64,000 bases of DNA from Streptomyces sp. NRRL WC-3742 (GCF_000720635.1 NZ_JOCF01000021.1:27580-91579); one strand, 5' to 3'. Shown: positions 34,854 to 43,565, counted from the first letter of the stretch. Made by a program: numbers and translations. Notes: a model not told the origin generated them from the sequence alone.

Positions 34854-35966
34854 TCAGCCGGCGAGGCCCGGGGCGGGGAGGCGGACGGGCATGAGCAGGG
34901 AGAACGGGTCGGCGGGGTCGGCCGAGCGGATGGCGAGGGGGGAGATGGGGGTGTCGAGTTCCAGGAGGAGCTGACCGGGACGGGCGGCGGCGAGGGCGTC
35001 CACGGCGTCGAGGAGGAAGCCGCGGTTGACGGCCACCGTGAGGCCCTCCGGGGCCGGGTCGGCGGTGACGGTGAGGCGGCCGTCCGGGGTGAGCGCGAGC
35101 AGGGTGACCTCGCAGTCGGTGCCGTCCGGGCCCGAGGGGACGGTGCGGGTGGCGCCGGTCTCGACGGCGCTGCGCAGGTCGGCGGCGGGCAGGGCGATCC
35201 GGTGGCGCGGCTCCAGCCGGGTGAGGGTGCGGTGGTCGGGGTACTCGAGGGCCGGGGCGACGCCCTCGATCCGGTGGCCGCCGACCTCGGCGCGAACGCT
35301 CTCCCCGGCGAGGGTGAGCACGGCCTCGCCGTCGGACGGGCCCAGCAGGGCGCGCAGCGCGTCCACCAGCGGGGTGGGGACGACGGTGCCGGCCACCGGC
35401 TCCTCCGGCCCGCCGGTGACGGGCACCTCGGCGAGCGCCATCCGGTAGCGGTCGGTGGCGACCAGGCGCAGCAGCGGGCCGTCCGGTTCGAACAACACCC
35501 CGGCGAGGGAGGGGAGTTCGGGGTCACTGCCGACCGCGAAGCGGACCGCGTCGAGGGCGGCGGCCAGCTCGGCGGCGGGGAGGACGAGGCGGAGTTCGGC
35601 GGGGGTGGTGGTCATCGGATGCTCCCTCTGGTCGATCATCGCGCGGATCAGGGAGAGCTCGCGGCGGGCGTCGGCGAGGCCGTCCTCCAGGCGGCGCAGG
35701 TGGGTGTCGAGCACCCGTTGGGCGTCGCCGCTGCCGGGGGCGGCGGCGAGCACGTCGCGGACGGCCGCCAGCGGCAGGCCCACGCGGCGCAGCCGGGCCA
35801 GCAGGCGGGCGTCCGCGAGCTGGTCGGGGCGGTACCAGCGGTAGCCGGTCTGCGGGTCGACCCAGGCGGGGGTGAGCACCTCGGCGCCATCGTAGTAGCG
35901 CAGGGTGCCGACGCCCAGGCCGCTGGCGCGGGCCAGCTCGCCGATGCTGTGCAGCTCGCTCTCCAT
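34854..35966 (-). CDS. MerR-type regulator fused to a beta-clamp-like domain
   Basis: A 370-residue protein. The N-terminal MerR winged helix (about 5-75: HSIGELARASGLGVGTLRYYDGAEVLTPAWVDPQTGYRWY) and dimerisation helix (about 80-115) are followed from about residue 118 by two to three copies of a DnaN-like fold. These begin PAELRLVLPAAELAAALDAVRFAVGSDPELPSLAGVLFEPDGPLLRLVATDRYRMALAEVPV. The sliding-clamp part probably acts as a ligand-binding domain, not in replication. The ATG at 35966 was chosen because a MerR-type promoter ends seven bases before it. The target may be itself only; no obvious target gene is divergent. Confidence 0.78.
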   Translation of the reverse strand: MESELHSIGELARASGLGVGTLRYYDGAEVLTPAWVDPQTGYRWYRPDQLADARLLARLRRVGLPLAAVRDVLAAAPGSGDAQRVLDTHLRRLEDGLADARRELSLIRAMIDQREHPMTTTPAELRLVLPAAELAAALDAVRFAVGSDPELPSLAGVLFEPDGPLLRLVATDRYRMALAEVPVTGGPEEPVAGTVVPTPLVDALRALLGPSDGEAVLTLAGESVRAEVGGHRIEGVAPALEYPDHRTLTRLEPRHRIALPAADLRSAVETGATRTVPSGPDGTDCEVTLLALTPDGRLTVTADPAPEGLTVAVNRGFLLDAVDALAAARPGQLLLELDTPISPLAIRSADPADPFSLLMPVRLPAPGLAG

Positions 35967-35973
35967 GCGGGGG

Positions 35974-36004
35974 ACTCTGGGGGCTCGACCGGGTCGAGGG
36001 TCAA
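35974..36004 (-). promoter_or_regulatory. MerR-type promoter with 19-bp spacer and operator dyad
   Basis: Read leftward: TTGACC (35999-36004), a 19-base spacer holding the dyad CTCGACC-G-GGTCGAG (35984-35998), then CAGAGT (35974-35979), which ends seven bases before the ATG. A long spacer with a central dyad is the classical MerR-family promoter. The -10 is weak, as expected for an activated promoter. Confidence 0.6.
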
Positions 36005-36013
36005 GGCCGACGG

Positions 36014-36973
36014 TCACGCGGGACCGGTGGGACCGGCGGGACCGGTGTGACCGGCGGGACCGACCAGGTGGGCGAGCTTCTCCGGGTTGCGGACGACGCG
36101 GATCGCGGAGATCCGGGCGAGGCCCTCCGACCCCTGCGCAGCCTCCGGCCCCTGCGGGCCCTCGGCCTCGTCCAGGTCGAGGACGACCACGGAGTCGAGC
36201 ACGCCGTCGAGGGTGATCAGCAGGCCCGGCTGGCCGTTGACCAGGACCGGGCGGGCTGCGGCGTTCGCCGCGTAGCGGCTCATCAGGCCGAGGATGAAGC
36301 GGGCGGTCTTGTCGGCGCCGACGACCGGGCGCAGCGCGGCGCGGACGATCCCGCCGCCGTCGCTCCAGGTGGTGACCTCGGGGGCGAGCAGTTCGAGCAC
36401 CCGGTTGAGGTCGCCGCCGACGCAGGCCGCGAGGAACTCGTCGGTGGCGCGGCGGCGCAGCTCCGGCGGGGCGTCGTAGCGGGGGCGGCGGGCGCGTACG
36501 TGCGCCTTGGCGCGGCTGCCGATCTGACGGCAGGCGGCCTCCGTGCGGTCGAGGGCCTCGGCGATCTCCTGGTAGGTGTAGCCGAACGCCTCCTTGAGCA
36601 CGAACACCGCCCGCTCCAGCGGGGAGAGGCTCTCCATGACGACGAGCAGGGCCATGGAGACGGACTCGGCGCGTTCGACGCCCTCGGTGGCGTCGGGCTC
36701 GTCGACCAGCGGTTCGGGCAGCCAGGGGCCGACGTAGGACTCGCGGCGGGCGGTGGCCGAGGTCAGCTTGTTGAGGGCGAGGTTGGTGACCGTACGGGTG
36801 AGGTAGGCGCCGGGGCTGGCGACCGGGTCGGTGACGCCGTTCCAGCGCAGCCAGGTGTCCTGGACGAGGTCCTCGGCGTCGGCGACGCTGCCGAGCATGC
36901 GGTAGGCGATGCCGAAGACCGTCCGCCGGTTCCGCTCGAAGGCGGCGAGGTGGGGGTCGAGGATGTCGGTCAC
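36014..36973 (-). CDS. ECF41-type sigma factor with SnoaL-like C-terminal domain
   Basis: A 319-residue sigma factor. Region 2 (about 12-80: VFGIAYRMLGSVADAEDLVQDTWLRW) and region 4 (about 110-165: LSPLERAVFVLKEAFGYTYQEIAEAL) are followed by the NTF2/SnoaL-like domain of ECF41. It has WLPEPL near the linker and the markers DGGG and NPEKL. This fused domain controls the sigma factor instead of an anti-sigma protein. The C terminus carries the collagen-like string GPAGHTGPAGPTGPA. ECF41 genes usually neighbour a carboxymuconolactone decarboxylase or oxidoreductase gene; none is adjacent here. GTG at 36973, seven bases after TAGCGT. Confidence 0.83.
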   Translation of the reverse strand: MTDILDPHLAAFERNRRTVFGIAYRMLGSVADAEDLVQDTWLRWNGVTDPVASPGAYLTRTVTNLALNKLTSATARRESYVGPWLPEPLVDEPDATEGVERAESVSMALLVVMESLSPLERAVFVLKEAFGYTYQEIAEALDRTEAACRQIGSRAKAHVRARRPRYDAPPELRRRATDEFLAACVGGDLNRVLELLAPEVTTWSDGGGIVRAALRPVVGADKTARFILGLMSRYAANAAARPVLVNGQPGLLITLDGVLDSVVVLDLDEAEGPQGPEAAQGSEGLARISAIRVVRNPEKLAHLVGPAGHTGPAGPTGPA

Positions 36974-36996
36974 GGCGGCGACGCTACCTCAAGACC

Positions 36997-37197
36997 TCAG
37001 GACCTCAGGGCTTCGTAGGCCGGGAGGAGGAGGGTGGCGAGGTCGCGGCCGTGGACGGTGATGCCGGAGCGGCCGAGGCGGCGGGGGGCGGGGGTGTCGT
37101 CCTCCGTTTCCGACGGGGACTCGGCGGGGGTCAGGGTGAAGTCGCCGCGCCAGTAGGCGGCGACGTTGACCGTCTCCGGCCTGGGTTCCGTGCTCAT
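36997..37197 (-). CDS. 66-residue remnant of a SWIM zinc-finger partner of the SNF2 helicase
   Basis: The ATG overlaps the helicase stop as ATGA, so it is translated with it. The sequence runs from VNVAAYWRGDFTL to LGRSGITVHGRDLATLLLPAYEALRS. From memory that ending resembles the C terminus of SWIM zinc-finger proteins, which follow SNF2 helicases in many actinobacteria. The SWIM CxC...CxH motif itself is absent, so the gene is either a shortened derivative or a small stand-alone domain. It is followed by the ECF41 gene on the same strand after 23 bases. Confidence 0.55.
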   Translation of the reverse strand: MSTEPRPETVNVAAYWRGDFTLTPAESPSETEDDTPAPRRLGRSGITVHGRDLATLLLPAYEALRS

Positions 37198-40100
37198 GCG
37201 TCCTCCTCGGCGACGGCGTCCTCGCGGGTGAGGGCGACGAGTTCGCGCAGGTCGTCCACCGGCAGGTCGGTGAGCCAGCGCTCGCCCTCCCCCACCACGG
37301 TCTCGGCCAACGAGCGCTTGGCGGCGAGGAGTTCGTCGATCCGCTCCTCGACGGTGCCGACGCAGACCAGGCGGCGGACCTGGACGTCCCGGCGCTGGCC
37401 GATCCTGAACGCCCGGTCGGTGGCCTGCTGTTCGACGGCGGGGTTCCACCAGCGGTCCAGGTGGATCACCTGGTTGGCGGCGGTCAGGTTGAGGCCCGTG
37501 CCGCCTGCGCGCAGCGAGAGCAGGAACACCCGTGGCCCGTCCGGGGACTGGAAGCGATCGACCAGTTCCTCGCGCCGGGCGCGCGGGACGCCGCCGTGCA
37601 GGTACAGCACCTCCTCGCCGAGCCGGCGTTCCAGGTAGGGGCGCAGCATGGTGCCGAACTCGGCGTACTGGGTGAAGACCAGGGTGCGGTCGCCCTCGGC
37701 CAGCGCCTCCTCCAGCAGCTCGGCCAGCCGGGCGACCTTTCCCGAGCGCTCCCCCAACGCCGAGCCGTCGTGCAGGAGTTGGGCCGGGTGGTTGCAGACC
37801 TGCTTGAGCTTGCCGATGGCGGCCAGCACCGTGCCGCGCCGCTCCACGCCCTTGATGCCCTCGACCCGGCGCAGCAGGTCGGCCACCACCGCCTGGTAGA
37901 GGCCCGCCTGTTCGGCGGTGAGGTTGCAGAGGACGGTGATCTCCTGCTTGGAGGGCAGCTCGGCGGCCACCGCCGGGTCGGTCTTGAGCCTCCGGAGGAC
38001 GAACGGGGCGGTGCGGCGCCGGAGTTCGGCGGTGCGGTCGGGACTGCGGTGCAGTTCGACCGGGATCGCGTAGCGCTCCTTGAAGCGTTCGGCCGGGCCG
38101 AGCAGGCCGGGGTTGGCGAAGTCCAGGACGGCGTGGAGTTCGGAGAGCCGGTTCTCCACCGGGGTGCCGGTCAGCGCGATGCGGTGCCGGGTGACGGGCA
38201 GGGCGCGGATCGCCCGGGACTGCGCGGTGCCGGAGTTCTTGATGTGCTGGGCCTCGTCGGCGACCACCCGGCGCCAGCGGATCGCACGCAGGGCGGCGAG
38301 GTCGCGCTGCACCAGGCCGTAGGTAGTGATGACCAGGTCCGACTCCCGTACGGTTTCGGCGAGTTGCTCGGCGTCGAGGCGGCCGGCGCCGTGGTGGACG
38401 TGGCGGCGCAGGGCGGGGGCGAAGCGCTCGGCCTCGCGCTGCCAGTTGCCGACCAGGGACATCGGGCAGACCAGCAGAGTGGGCCCGGTGGCGCCGTCCG
38501 CCTTCTCGGCGGCGAGCAGGGCGAGGGTCTGGACGGTCTTGCCGAGGCCCATGTCGTCGGCCAGCACGGCGCCGAGGCCGAGGCCGGACATCGCCTGCAG
38601 CCAGGCCAACCCCCGTTCCTGGTACGGGCGCAGGACGGCCCGGAAGTCCGCCGGGAGCGCGGCGGGGGCGGGCGGGGCGGCCCTGCGGCCCTCGAGGAGG
38701 TCGCCGAGCGGGCCGTCCGCCCGGACGGAGGTGACGGGCAGCCCGGCGACGCCGGCTTGTGGGTCGAAGGCGAGGCGCAGCAGGTCGGCGGTGGCGAGCA
38801 CGCCCTCGCGGCGGTCGGCGAGGAAGGCGAGGGCGGCGGCGATCTGCGCCGGGTCGGCCTCCAGCCAGGTGCCGCGCACCCGGACCAACTCCTGCTTGGC
38901 AGCTGCAAGTTCGGCCAGTTCCTGGTCGGTGAGTGGTGGGGCGTCGGGGCCGAGGGATGCCTGCCAGCGGAAGGCGACCACGGCATCCCGGTCGACCTGG
39001 CTGGCGACCGCGAGCGTTCCCGGCGCGGGCGGGGTGGTGACCCGCAGGGCGAGGCCCAGCCGGGGGCGGCGGCGCCACCAGGCGGGCAGCAGCACGCCGA
39101 AGCCCGCCTCGGCCAGGGCGGGGCCGGCGGTGCGCAGGAAGTCCAGGGCGCCGGCCCGGTCGAGCGGCAGGGCGGAGGGGCGGGCGCGGTGGCGCAGCAC
39201 GTCCAGGGCGGGCCAGCGATGGGCGGCGCGGGCGAGTTCGGCGACCAGGACGGCGTCGGGGTCGGGGCTCTTGCGGGCGAGGGTGGCGTGGGCGGCGCCG
39301 CCTTCGTGCAGGTCGACGGCGCGGACCAGCAGGGAGGGCTCGTCGACGGCCTGGAGCAGGAACTCCAGCCGCCAGGCGTCCTCGGAGGGGCGGCCCTCGG
39401 GGTCGTCGGCGGCGGGGCCGAGCGGTTCGACGAGGCGGAAGCAGAGGCGAAGGGCGGGGTCGGCGGGGGTCGCGGTGGCGTACCAGGCGTCGAGGCGGCG
39501 GCGCAGGTCGGTGAGATCGGTGAGGTCGGTGAGGTCGGTGAGGTCCTCGGTGCTCGGGAGGGTTCCGGAGGGGGTGGTGAGGGCGTGCAGCCAGCGTTCG
39601 GCGGCGGTCTCGCCCGGGGGGAAGGGAGTGTCGGCGAGGGCGGTGCGGACCTCGGCGTCGACGAGGGCTCCGAGGGCGGCGTCGAGCAGCTCGCGGCCGG
39701 TGGCGATGCCGGTGGGCCGCTCCCCCAGCAGGACGGGCGGGCACCCGGCGGCGAGGGCGGCCGCCTCGCGGAGCCCGTCCGGGGTGAGGTCGGGGCGCCA
39801 GCGGGCCTGGGAAGGGGTGCCCGGCAGGACGTGCGGGAGCACCCGACCCCGGCCGACCGCGCGCCAGGCGAGGTCGTGGACGCCGGTGAGCCAGCGCAGG
39901 GAGGGGCCGTGGACGACCTCGGTCCGCCCCGCGTCGGGCAGGTCGGTGACGGCGACGGACCAGTGGGGGTCGAAGACCTCGCCGAGCAGCTGGGCGGCTG
40001 CGCCCGCGTCGAAGAGGAGGGCGGGCACCCGCCAGGGGCTGAGGACGGCGCCGCCGCGCGGCGGGGAGACCGGCAGGTCGGGCGAGGGGGCGGGCAGGGC

Positions 40101-40334
40101 GCCGACGGTGGGCAGCAGCAGTCCGGCCCAGCGTTCGGGTGCCTGGCCCGCGAGCCAGCCGAGGCCCGGGCCGATGCCCGCGAGCACGGCGGCCAGGGCC
40201 TCGGCGGTGCAGGCGTAGGGGTGGGCGGCGCCCGTGGCCCCGGGAGTGCCGGGGGTACCGGGGTAGGCGCGGGCGTCCTCGGCCCAGAGCGCGAGGTGCC
40301 CGTCCGGCCGCCAGAGTGCGTGCAGGACGAACAT
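37194..40334 (-). CDS. SNF2/RapA-type helicase-like ATPase
   Basis: A 1046-residue protein. An N-terminal half of about 570 residues with no clear motif is followed by the SNF2 ATPase. Walker A is VLADDMGLGKTVQTLALL (about residue 590), DEAQHIKNS is the Walker B box (about 690), and LTGTPVENRLSELHAVLDFANPGLLG follows. The C-terminal helicase domain has LSLRAGGTGLNLTAANQVI and WNPAVEQQATDRAFRIGQ (about 960-980). Such enzymes remodel protein-DNA complexes or act in repair. The ATG at 40334 was chosen over upstream in-frame starts because those codons look noncoding. A short Asp-Leu-Thr repeat lies near residue 268. The SWIM remnant gene follows in the same operon. Confidence 0.9.
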   Translation of the reverse strand: MFVLHALWRPDGHLALWAEDARAYPGTPGTPGATGAAHPYACTAEALAAVLAGIGPGLGWLAGQAPERWAGLLLPTVGALPAPSPDLPVSPPRGGAVLSPWRVPALLFDAGAAAQLLGEVFDPHWSVAVTDLPDAGRTEVVHGPSLRWLTGVHDLAWRAVGRGRVLPHVLPGTPSQARWRPDLTPDGLREAAALAAGCPPVLLGERPTGIATGRELLDAALGALVDAEVRTALADTPFPPGETAAERWLHALTTPSGTLPSTEDLTDLTDLTDLTDLRRRLDAWYATATPADPALRLCFRLVEPLGPAADDPEGRPSEDAWRLEFLLQAVDEPSLLVRAVDLHEGGAAHATLARKSPDPDAVLVAELARAAHRWPALDVLRHRARPSALPLDRAGALDFLRTAGPALAEAGFGVLLPAWWRRRPRLGLALRVTTPPAPGTLAVASQVDRDAVVAFRWQASLGPDAPPLTDQELAELAAAKQELVRVRGTWLEADPAQIAAALAFLADRREGVLATADLLRLAFDPQAGVAGLPVTSVRADGPLGDLLEGRRAAPPAPAALPADFRAVLRPYQERGLAWLQAMSGLGLGAVLADDMGLGKTVQTLALLAAEKADGATGPTLLVCPMSLVGNWQREAERFAPALRRHVHHGAGRLDAEQLAETVRESDLVITTYGLVQRDLAALRAIRWRRVVADEAQHIKNSGTAQSRAIRALPVTRHRIALTGTPVENRLSELHAVLDFANPGLLGPAERFKERYAIPVELHRSPDRTAELRRRTAPFVLRRLKTDPAVAAELPSKQEITVLCNLTAEQAGLYQAVVADLLRRVEGIKGVERRGTVLAAIGKLKQVCNHPAQLLHDGSALGERSGKVARLAELLEEALAEGDRTLVFTQYAEFGTMLRPYLERRLGEEVLYLHGGVPRARREELVDRFQSPDGPRVFLLSLRAGGTGLNLTAANQVIHLDRWWNPAVEQQATDRAFRIGQRRDVQVRRLVCVGTVEERIDELLAAKRSLAETVVGEGERWLTDLPVDDLRELVALTREDAVAEEDA

Positions 40335-40423
40335 CAGGGCCTCTCGGGGGTGCGCGGAACCGGTTTCCTCGCAGCGTAGCCGGGCGGTCCGACAGGCTCG
40401 CGTCATCCGTTCGGGGGTATTGG

Positions 40424-40487
40424 TTGAAACTTGAACCAGATGGGGTTATGGTGGAGCCATCAAGTTGAAGCCTAAACAAATGGCTTC
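40424..40487 (+). promoter_or_regulatory. YceI promoter with overlapping dyad and 5' inverted repeat
   Basis: TTGAAA (40424-40429) and TATGGT (40447-40452) are separated by 17 bases. The dyad GGTTGAAACTTGAACC (40422-40437) overlaps the -35, a likely operator of a MarR- or TetR-type repressor. TTGAA occurs a third time at 40465. GAAGCC (40467-40472) and GGCTTC (40482-40487) form an inverted repeat in the transcript leader. Confidence 0.6.
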
Positions 40488-40504
40488 GGACCCGAGGAGG
40501 AGCC

Positions 40505-41116
40505 ATGGGCCTGTTCAACCGCAGCAAGACCACCACCGCCACCGTCACCGCCGTGCAGACCCCGGCGGGCCCCGACCTCGGGCACCTGACCGGTGACTGG
40601 GCCGTCGACACCACCCACAGTGAGGTCGGCTTCTCGGTGCGGCACGCGATGGTCACCAACGTGAAGGGCCGCTTCACCGAGTACGACGGCAAGCTGCACC
40701 TGGACGGCACCACGCCGGGCAACTCCTCGGCGGAGCTGGTGATCAAGGTCGCCAGCATCGACACCAACCAGGCCCAGCGCGACGAGCACCTGCGCACCGG
40801 CGACTTCTTCGCCGCCGACACCTACCCGGAGATCCGCTTCCGCAGCACCTCCACCGAGCGGGTGAACGACGACACGTACCGGATGCACGGCGACCTCACC
40901 ATCAAGGACACCACCCGTCCCGTCGTCCTCGACCTCGAGTACACCGGCAGCGCCACCGACGCGTACGGCGCCGAGCGGGTCGGCTTCGAGGGCAAGGCCG
41001 TCGTCGACCGCACCGAGTTCGGGCTGACGTACAACGCCGCGCTGGAGACGGGCGGCGTGCTGATCGGCGAGAAGGTCAAGCTCAGCTTCGACATCTCCGC
41101 CGTGAAGGCCGCCTGA
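40505..41116 (+). CDS. YceI family protein, cytoplasmic
   Basis: A 203-residue lipocalin-like barrel. The YceI core is at about 28-200: LTGDWAVDTTHSEVGFSVRHAMVTNVKGRFTEYDGKLHLDG, the DEHLRTGDFFAADTYPEIRFRS signature, and GDLTIKDTTRPVVLDLEYTG. YceI proteins bind isoprenoid-like lipids such as polyprenols or quinones. There is no signal peptide; the first 25 residues are Lys/Thr-rich. GAGGAGGAG gives a strong SD. It is a single gene with its own regulated promoter and terminator. Confidence 0.92.
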   Translation: MGLFNRSKTTTATVTAVQTPAGPDLGHLTGDWAVDTTHSEVGFSVRHAMVTNVKGRFTEYDGKLHLDGTTPGNSSAELVIKVASIDTNQAQRDEHLRTGDFFAADTYPEIRFRSTSTERVNDDTYRMHGDLTIKDTTRPVVLDLEYTGSATDAYGAERVGFEGKAVVDRTEFGLTYNAALETGGVLIGEKVKLSFDISAVKAA

Positions 41117-41179
41117 CGCCTGGCCCTCGGCGCTCGGCACTTGGCGCTCGACGCCTGATGCCCGGCGCCCCATGAACCG

Positions 41180-41216
41180 CACCGCCCCTGCCGCTCCCCC
41201 CTCGGCAGGGGCGGTG
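41180..41216. terminator. Terminator between yceI-type gene and LysR gene
   Basis: CACCGCCCCTGCCG (41180-41193) pairs with CGGCAGGGGCGGTG (41203-41216). It works for both converging genes. Confidence 0.83.
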
Positions 41217-41227
41217 CCATGTCCGGA

Positions 41228-42190
41228 CTACGCCAGCAGCGCCGCGTCGGCCGCCGGGAGCCAGCTGCCCGGCGGGCGGTGCAGCCAGTGCTCGGCCGCG
41301 CCGAGGGCGGTGGCCGCCGAGGCGAGGGCGCGCAGGCCGGGGTGGCGGTCGCCGGGGCGGTGGACGAGGCTGACCAGGCTGAGCGGGACGGGCTCGACCA
41401 GCGGCAGGTTGACCGCGCCCGGGAAGTCCGGGCCGCCGACCGTGGTGAGCACCGGCTCGCCGTGGCGGAGCAGGTAGTGGGCCATCTCGTCCTCGCCCAC
41501 CGGCGGCACGTGCGGCGCCGCAGCCGTCAGCCCGTGCTCGCGCAGCAGGCGCAGGCCCAGGTCCGTCCACTCCGTGGTGGCCGGGTTGCCCGCGCAGACG
41601 TCCACCGGGTGGCCGACGAGGTCGGCCGGGCGCAGGACCGTACGGTCGGCCAGCGGGTGGGCGGCCGCCACCATCACCGCCATCCGCTCCAACCGCACCG
41701 GCACCTGGGCGAGTTGGCCGCGCACCTCGGCCGGGAGCCCGGCGAAGCGGCCGAAGGCGGCGTCCAGCCGGTGGGCGAGCAGTTCGGCGACGGCCGCCGC
41801 GAGGCCCCCGTGGAAGCGGGCGAGCAGGTCGCCCTCCGGCCAGTCGGCGCGGGCCCGTTCGAGGACCCGGCCGGGGGTGACGTCCGGCCCGGTGACGTCG
41901 CTGTTGAGGTCCAGCAGCAGCGGCCGGCCCGCCGCCCCGGCGATGATCTCGTCGTGCAGGGCGAGCAGGCGGCGCGCCTGGGGCAGCAACCGCAGCCCGG
42001 CCGGGGTGAGTTCGACGCTGCGGGTGGTGCGGCTGAACAGCGCGTCGCCGAGCAGCGCCTCCAGCGCCCTGACGTCGCGGCTGAGCGCCTGTTGCGCGAC
42101 GTGCAGCAGGCCCGCCGCCCGGCCGAAGTGCAGGGTCTCGGCGGTCGCGACGAAGCCGCGCAGCAGGCGGGGGTGCAGGTCACGGGGCAT
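41228..42190 (-). CDS. LysR-family transcriptional regulator
   Basis: A 320-residue regulator. The winged helix (about 8-65: RLLRGFVATAETLHFGRAAGLLHVAQQALSRDVRALEALLGDALFSRTTRSVELTPAG) is followed by an effector-binding domain of two lobes. It faces the MFS gene at 42306, which it probably controls. The ATG at 42190 is preferred because TAGTCT (42198-42203 leftward) lies seven bases before it, a leaderless arrangement. ACAAC-N5-GTTGT (42204-42218) in the shared region is a possible operator. Confidence 0.87.
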   Translation of the reverse strand: MPRDLHPRLLRGFVATAETLHFGRAAGLLHVAQQALSRDVRALEALLGDALFSRTTRSVELTPAGLRLLPQARRLLALHDEIIAGAAGRPLLLDLNSDVTGPDVTPGRVLERARADWPEGDLLARFHGGLAAAVAELLAHRLDAAFGRFAGLPAEVRGQLAQVPVRLERMAVMVAAAHPLADRTVLRPADLVGHPVDVCAGNPATTEWTDLGLRLLREHGLTAAAPHVPPVGEDEMAHYLLRHGEPVLTTVGGPDFPGAVNLPLVEPVPLSLVSLVHRPGDRHPGLRALASAATALGAAEHWLHRPPGSWLPAADAALLA

Positions 42191-42305
42191 GGGCGGCAGA
42201 CTAACAACGCGCTGTTGTGAATGCGGCGGATTAAGTGTTGGACCACGGAGCACCCCCGCCGCCAGGCTGTCGGGCGTCCCCGCCCACCTCCGGCCCAGGA
42301 GCCCC

Positions 42306-43565
42306 ATGCCCCCGCGCGCCCTCCTCCCCTCCTACCGCCGCCTCTTCTCCGCGCCCGGCGCCACCGCCTTCACCCTGGCCGGGCTGCTCGGCCGGCTCGC
42401 CCTGTCGATGAGCGGCGTCTCGCTGGTGGTGCTGCTCACCGAGCGGCGCGGCTCGTACGCACTGGCGGGGACGGTCGCCGCCGCCGGGCTGGTCAGCGCC
42501 TCGATCGGCATCCCGCTGGTCGGGCGGCTGGTGGACCGGTACGGGCAGGCGCGGGTGACCGTACCGACGACGCTCTACCTGCTCGTGCCGCTCACCGCGC
42601 TGCTGCTGTGCGTACGGCTCGGGGCGCCCGACTGGACGCTGTACCTCTGCTGGGCCTCGGGCGCCGCCGGGCCCAACCTCGGCGGAATGGCCCGGGCCCG
42701 CTGGGCGCACCTGTACCGGGACGACCCGGGCGCCCGGCACCTCGCCAACTCGCTGGAACAGTCGCTGGACGAGCTCTGCTTCATGAGCGGCCCGGTGCTC
42801 GGGATGCTGCTGTGCACCACCTTCGCCCCGGAGGCCGGGCTGATCACCGCCGCCGTGCTCGGCAGCACCGGCGGCCTGCTGTTCGCCGCCCAGCGGCGCA
42901 CCGAACCGCCGCTTCCCGAGGCGCCCTCGCGGGAGGAGCGGCGCTCGGGCTCCCCGCTGCGGGTGCCGGGGCTGCGGGTGCTGGTGCTGACCTTCCTGGC
43001 CACAGGGATGATCTTCGGCGCGACCGACATCACCACGGTCGCCTACGCCGAGGCCCTCGGGCACAAGCCCGCCGCCGGGCTGCTGCTGGGCCTGATCGCG
43101 GGCGGATCGTGCGTGGCGGGCCTGGCCTTCGGCCTGCTGACGCCGCGTCGGGCACCCTCCGTACGGTTCCTGACCGGGGCCGCCTCGATGGCGGCGGTGC
43201 TGCTGCTGCCGCTCGCCGCCGGGCTGGGCCGGGTCGGCCTGGTGCCGCTCGGGGCGGCCCTGTTCGCGGCCGGGACCGCCACCGCGCCGACCATGGTGAC
43301 GGGCATGTCCCTCATTCAGGAGCTGGTGCCGCAGCGCCAGTTGAACGAGGCGATGGCCGTGGCCGTCTCCGGCATCGTGGTCGGCATCTCGGCCGGCGCC
43401 GCCCTCGCCGGCACCATCACCGAACACACCGCCCCGGGCACCGGCTACACCCTCCCCGCCTGCGCCGCCGCCCTCGCCCTCCTGGTCGCCCTCACCGGCC
43501 GCCGCCACCTGCGCACCCCCGGCCGGCGGGAAACACCCGAGCCGATTGTCAGTGCCTCGGTCTAG
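42306..43565 (+). CDS. MFS transporter, divergent from LysR
   Basis: A 419-residue exporter with twelve predicted helices. Signature-like motifs are GIPLVGRLVDRYGQARVTVPTT (loop 2-3) and GSCVAGLAFGLLTPRRAPS (loop 8-9). The domain order and the lack of long loops suggest a sugar- or drug-efflux type MFS (SetA-like); the substrate is unknown. It is probably regulated by the LysR protein encoded on the other strand. A short reading frame with a DNA-damage-type promoter begins just downstream. Confidence 0.82.
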   Translation: MPPRALLPSYRRLFSAPGATAFTLAGLLGRLALSMSGVSLVVLLTERRGSYALAGTVAAAGLVSASIGIPLVGRLVDRYGQARVTVPTTLYLLVPLTALLLCVRLGAPDWTLYLCWASGAAGPNLGGMARARWAHLYRDDPGARHLANSLEQSLDELCFMSGPVLGMLLCTTFAPEAGLITAAVLGSTGGLLFAAQRRTEPPLPEAPSREERRSGSPLRVPGLRVLVLTFLATGMIFGATDITTVAYAEALGHKPAAGLLLGLIAGGSCVAGLAFGLLTPRRAPSVRFLTGAASMAAVLLLPLAAGLGRVGLVPLGAALFAAGTATAPTMVTGMSLIQELVPQRQLNEAMAVAVSGIVVGISAGAALAGTITEHTAPGTGYTLPACAAALALLVALTGRRHLRTPGRRETPEPIVSASV

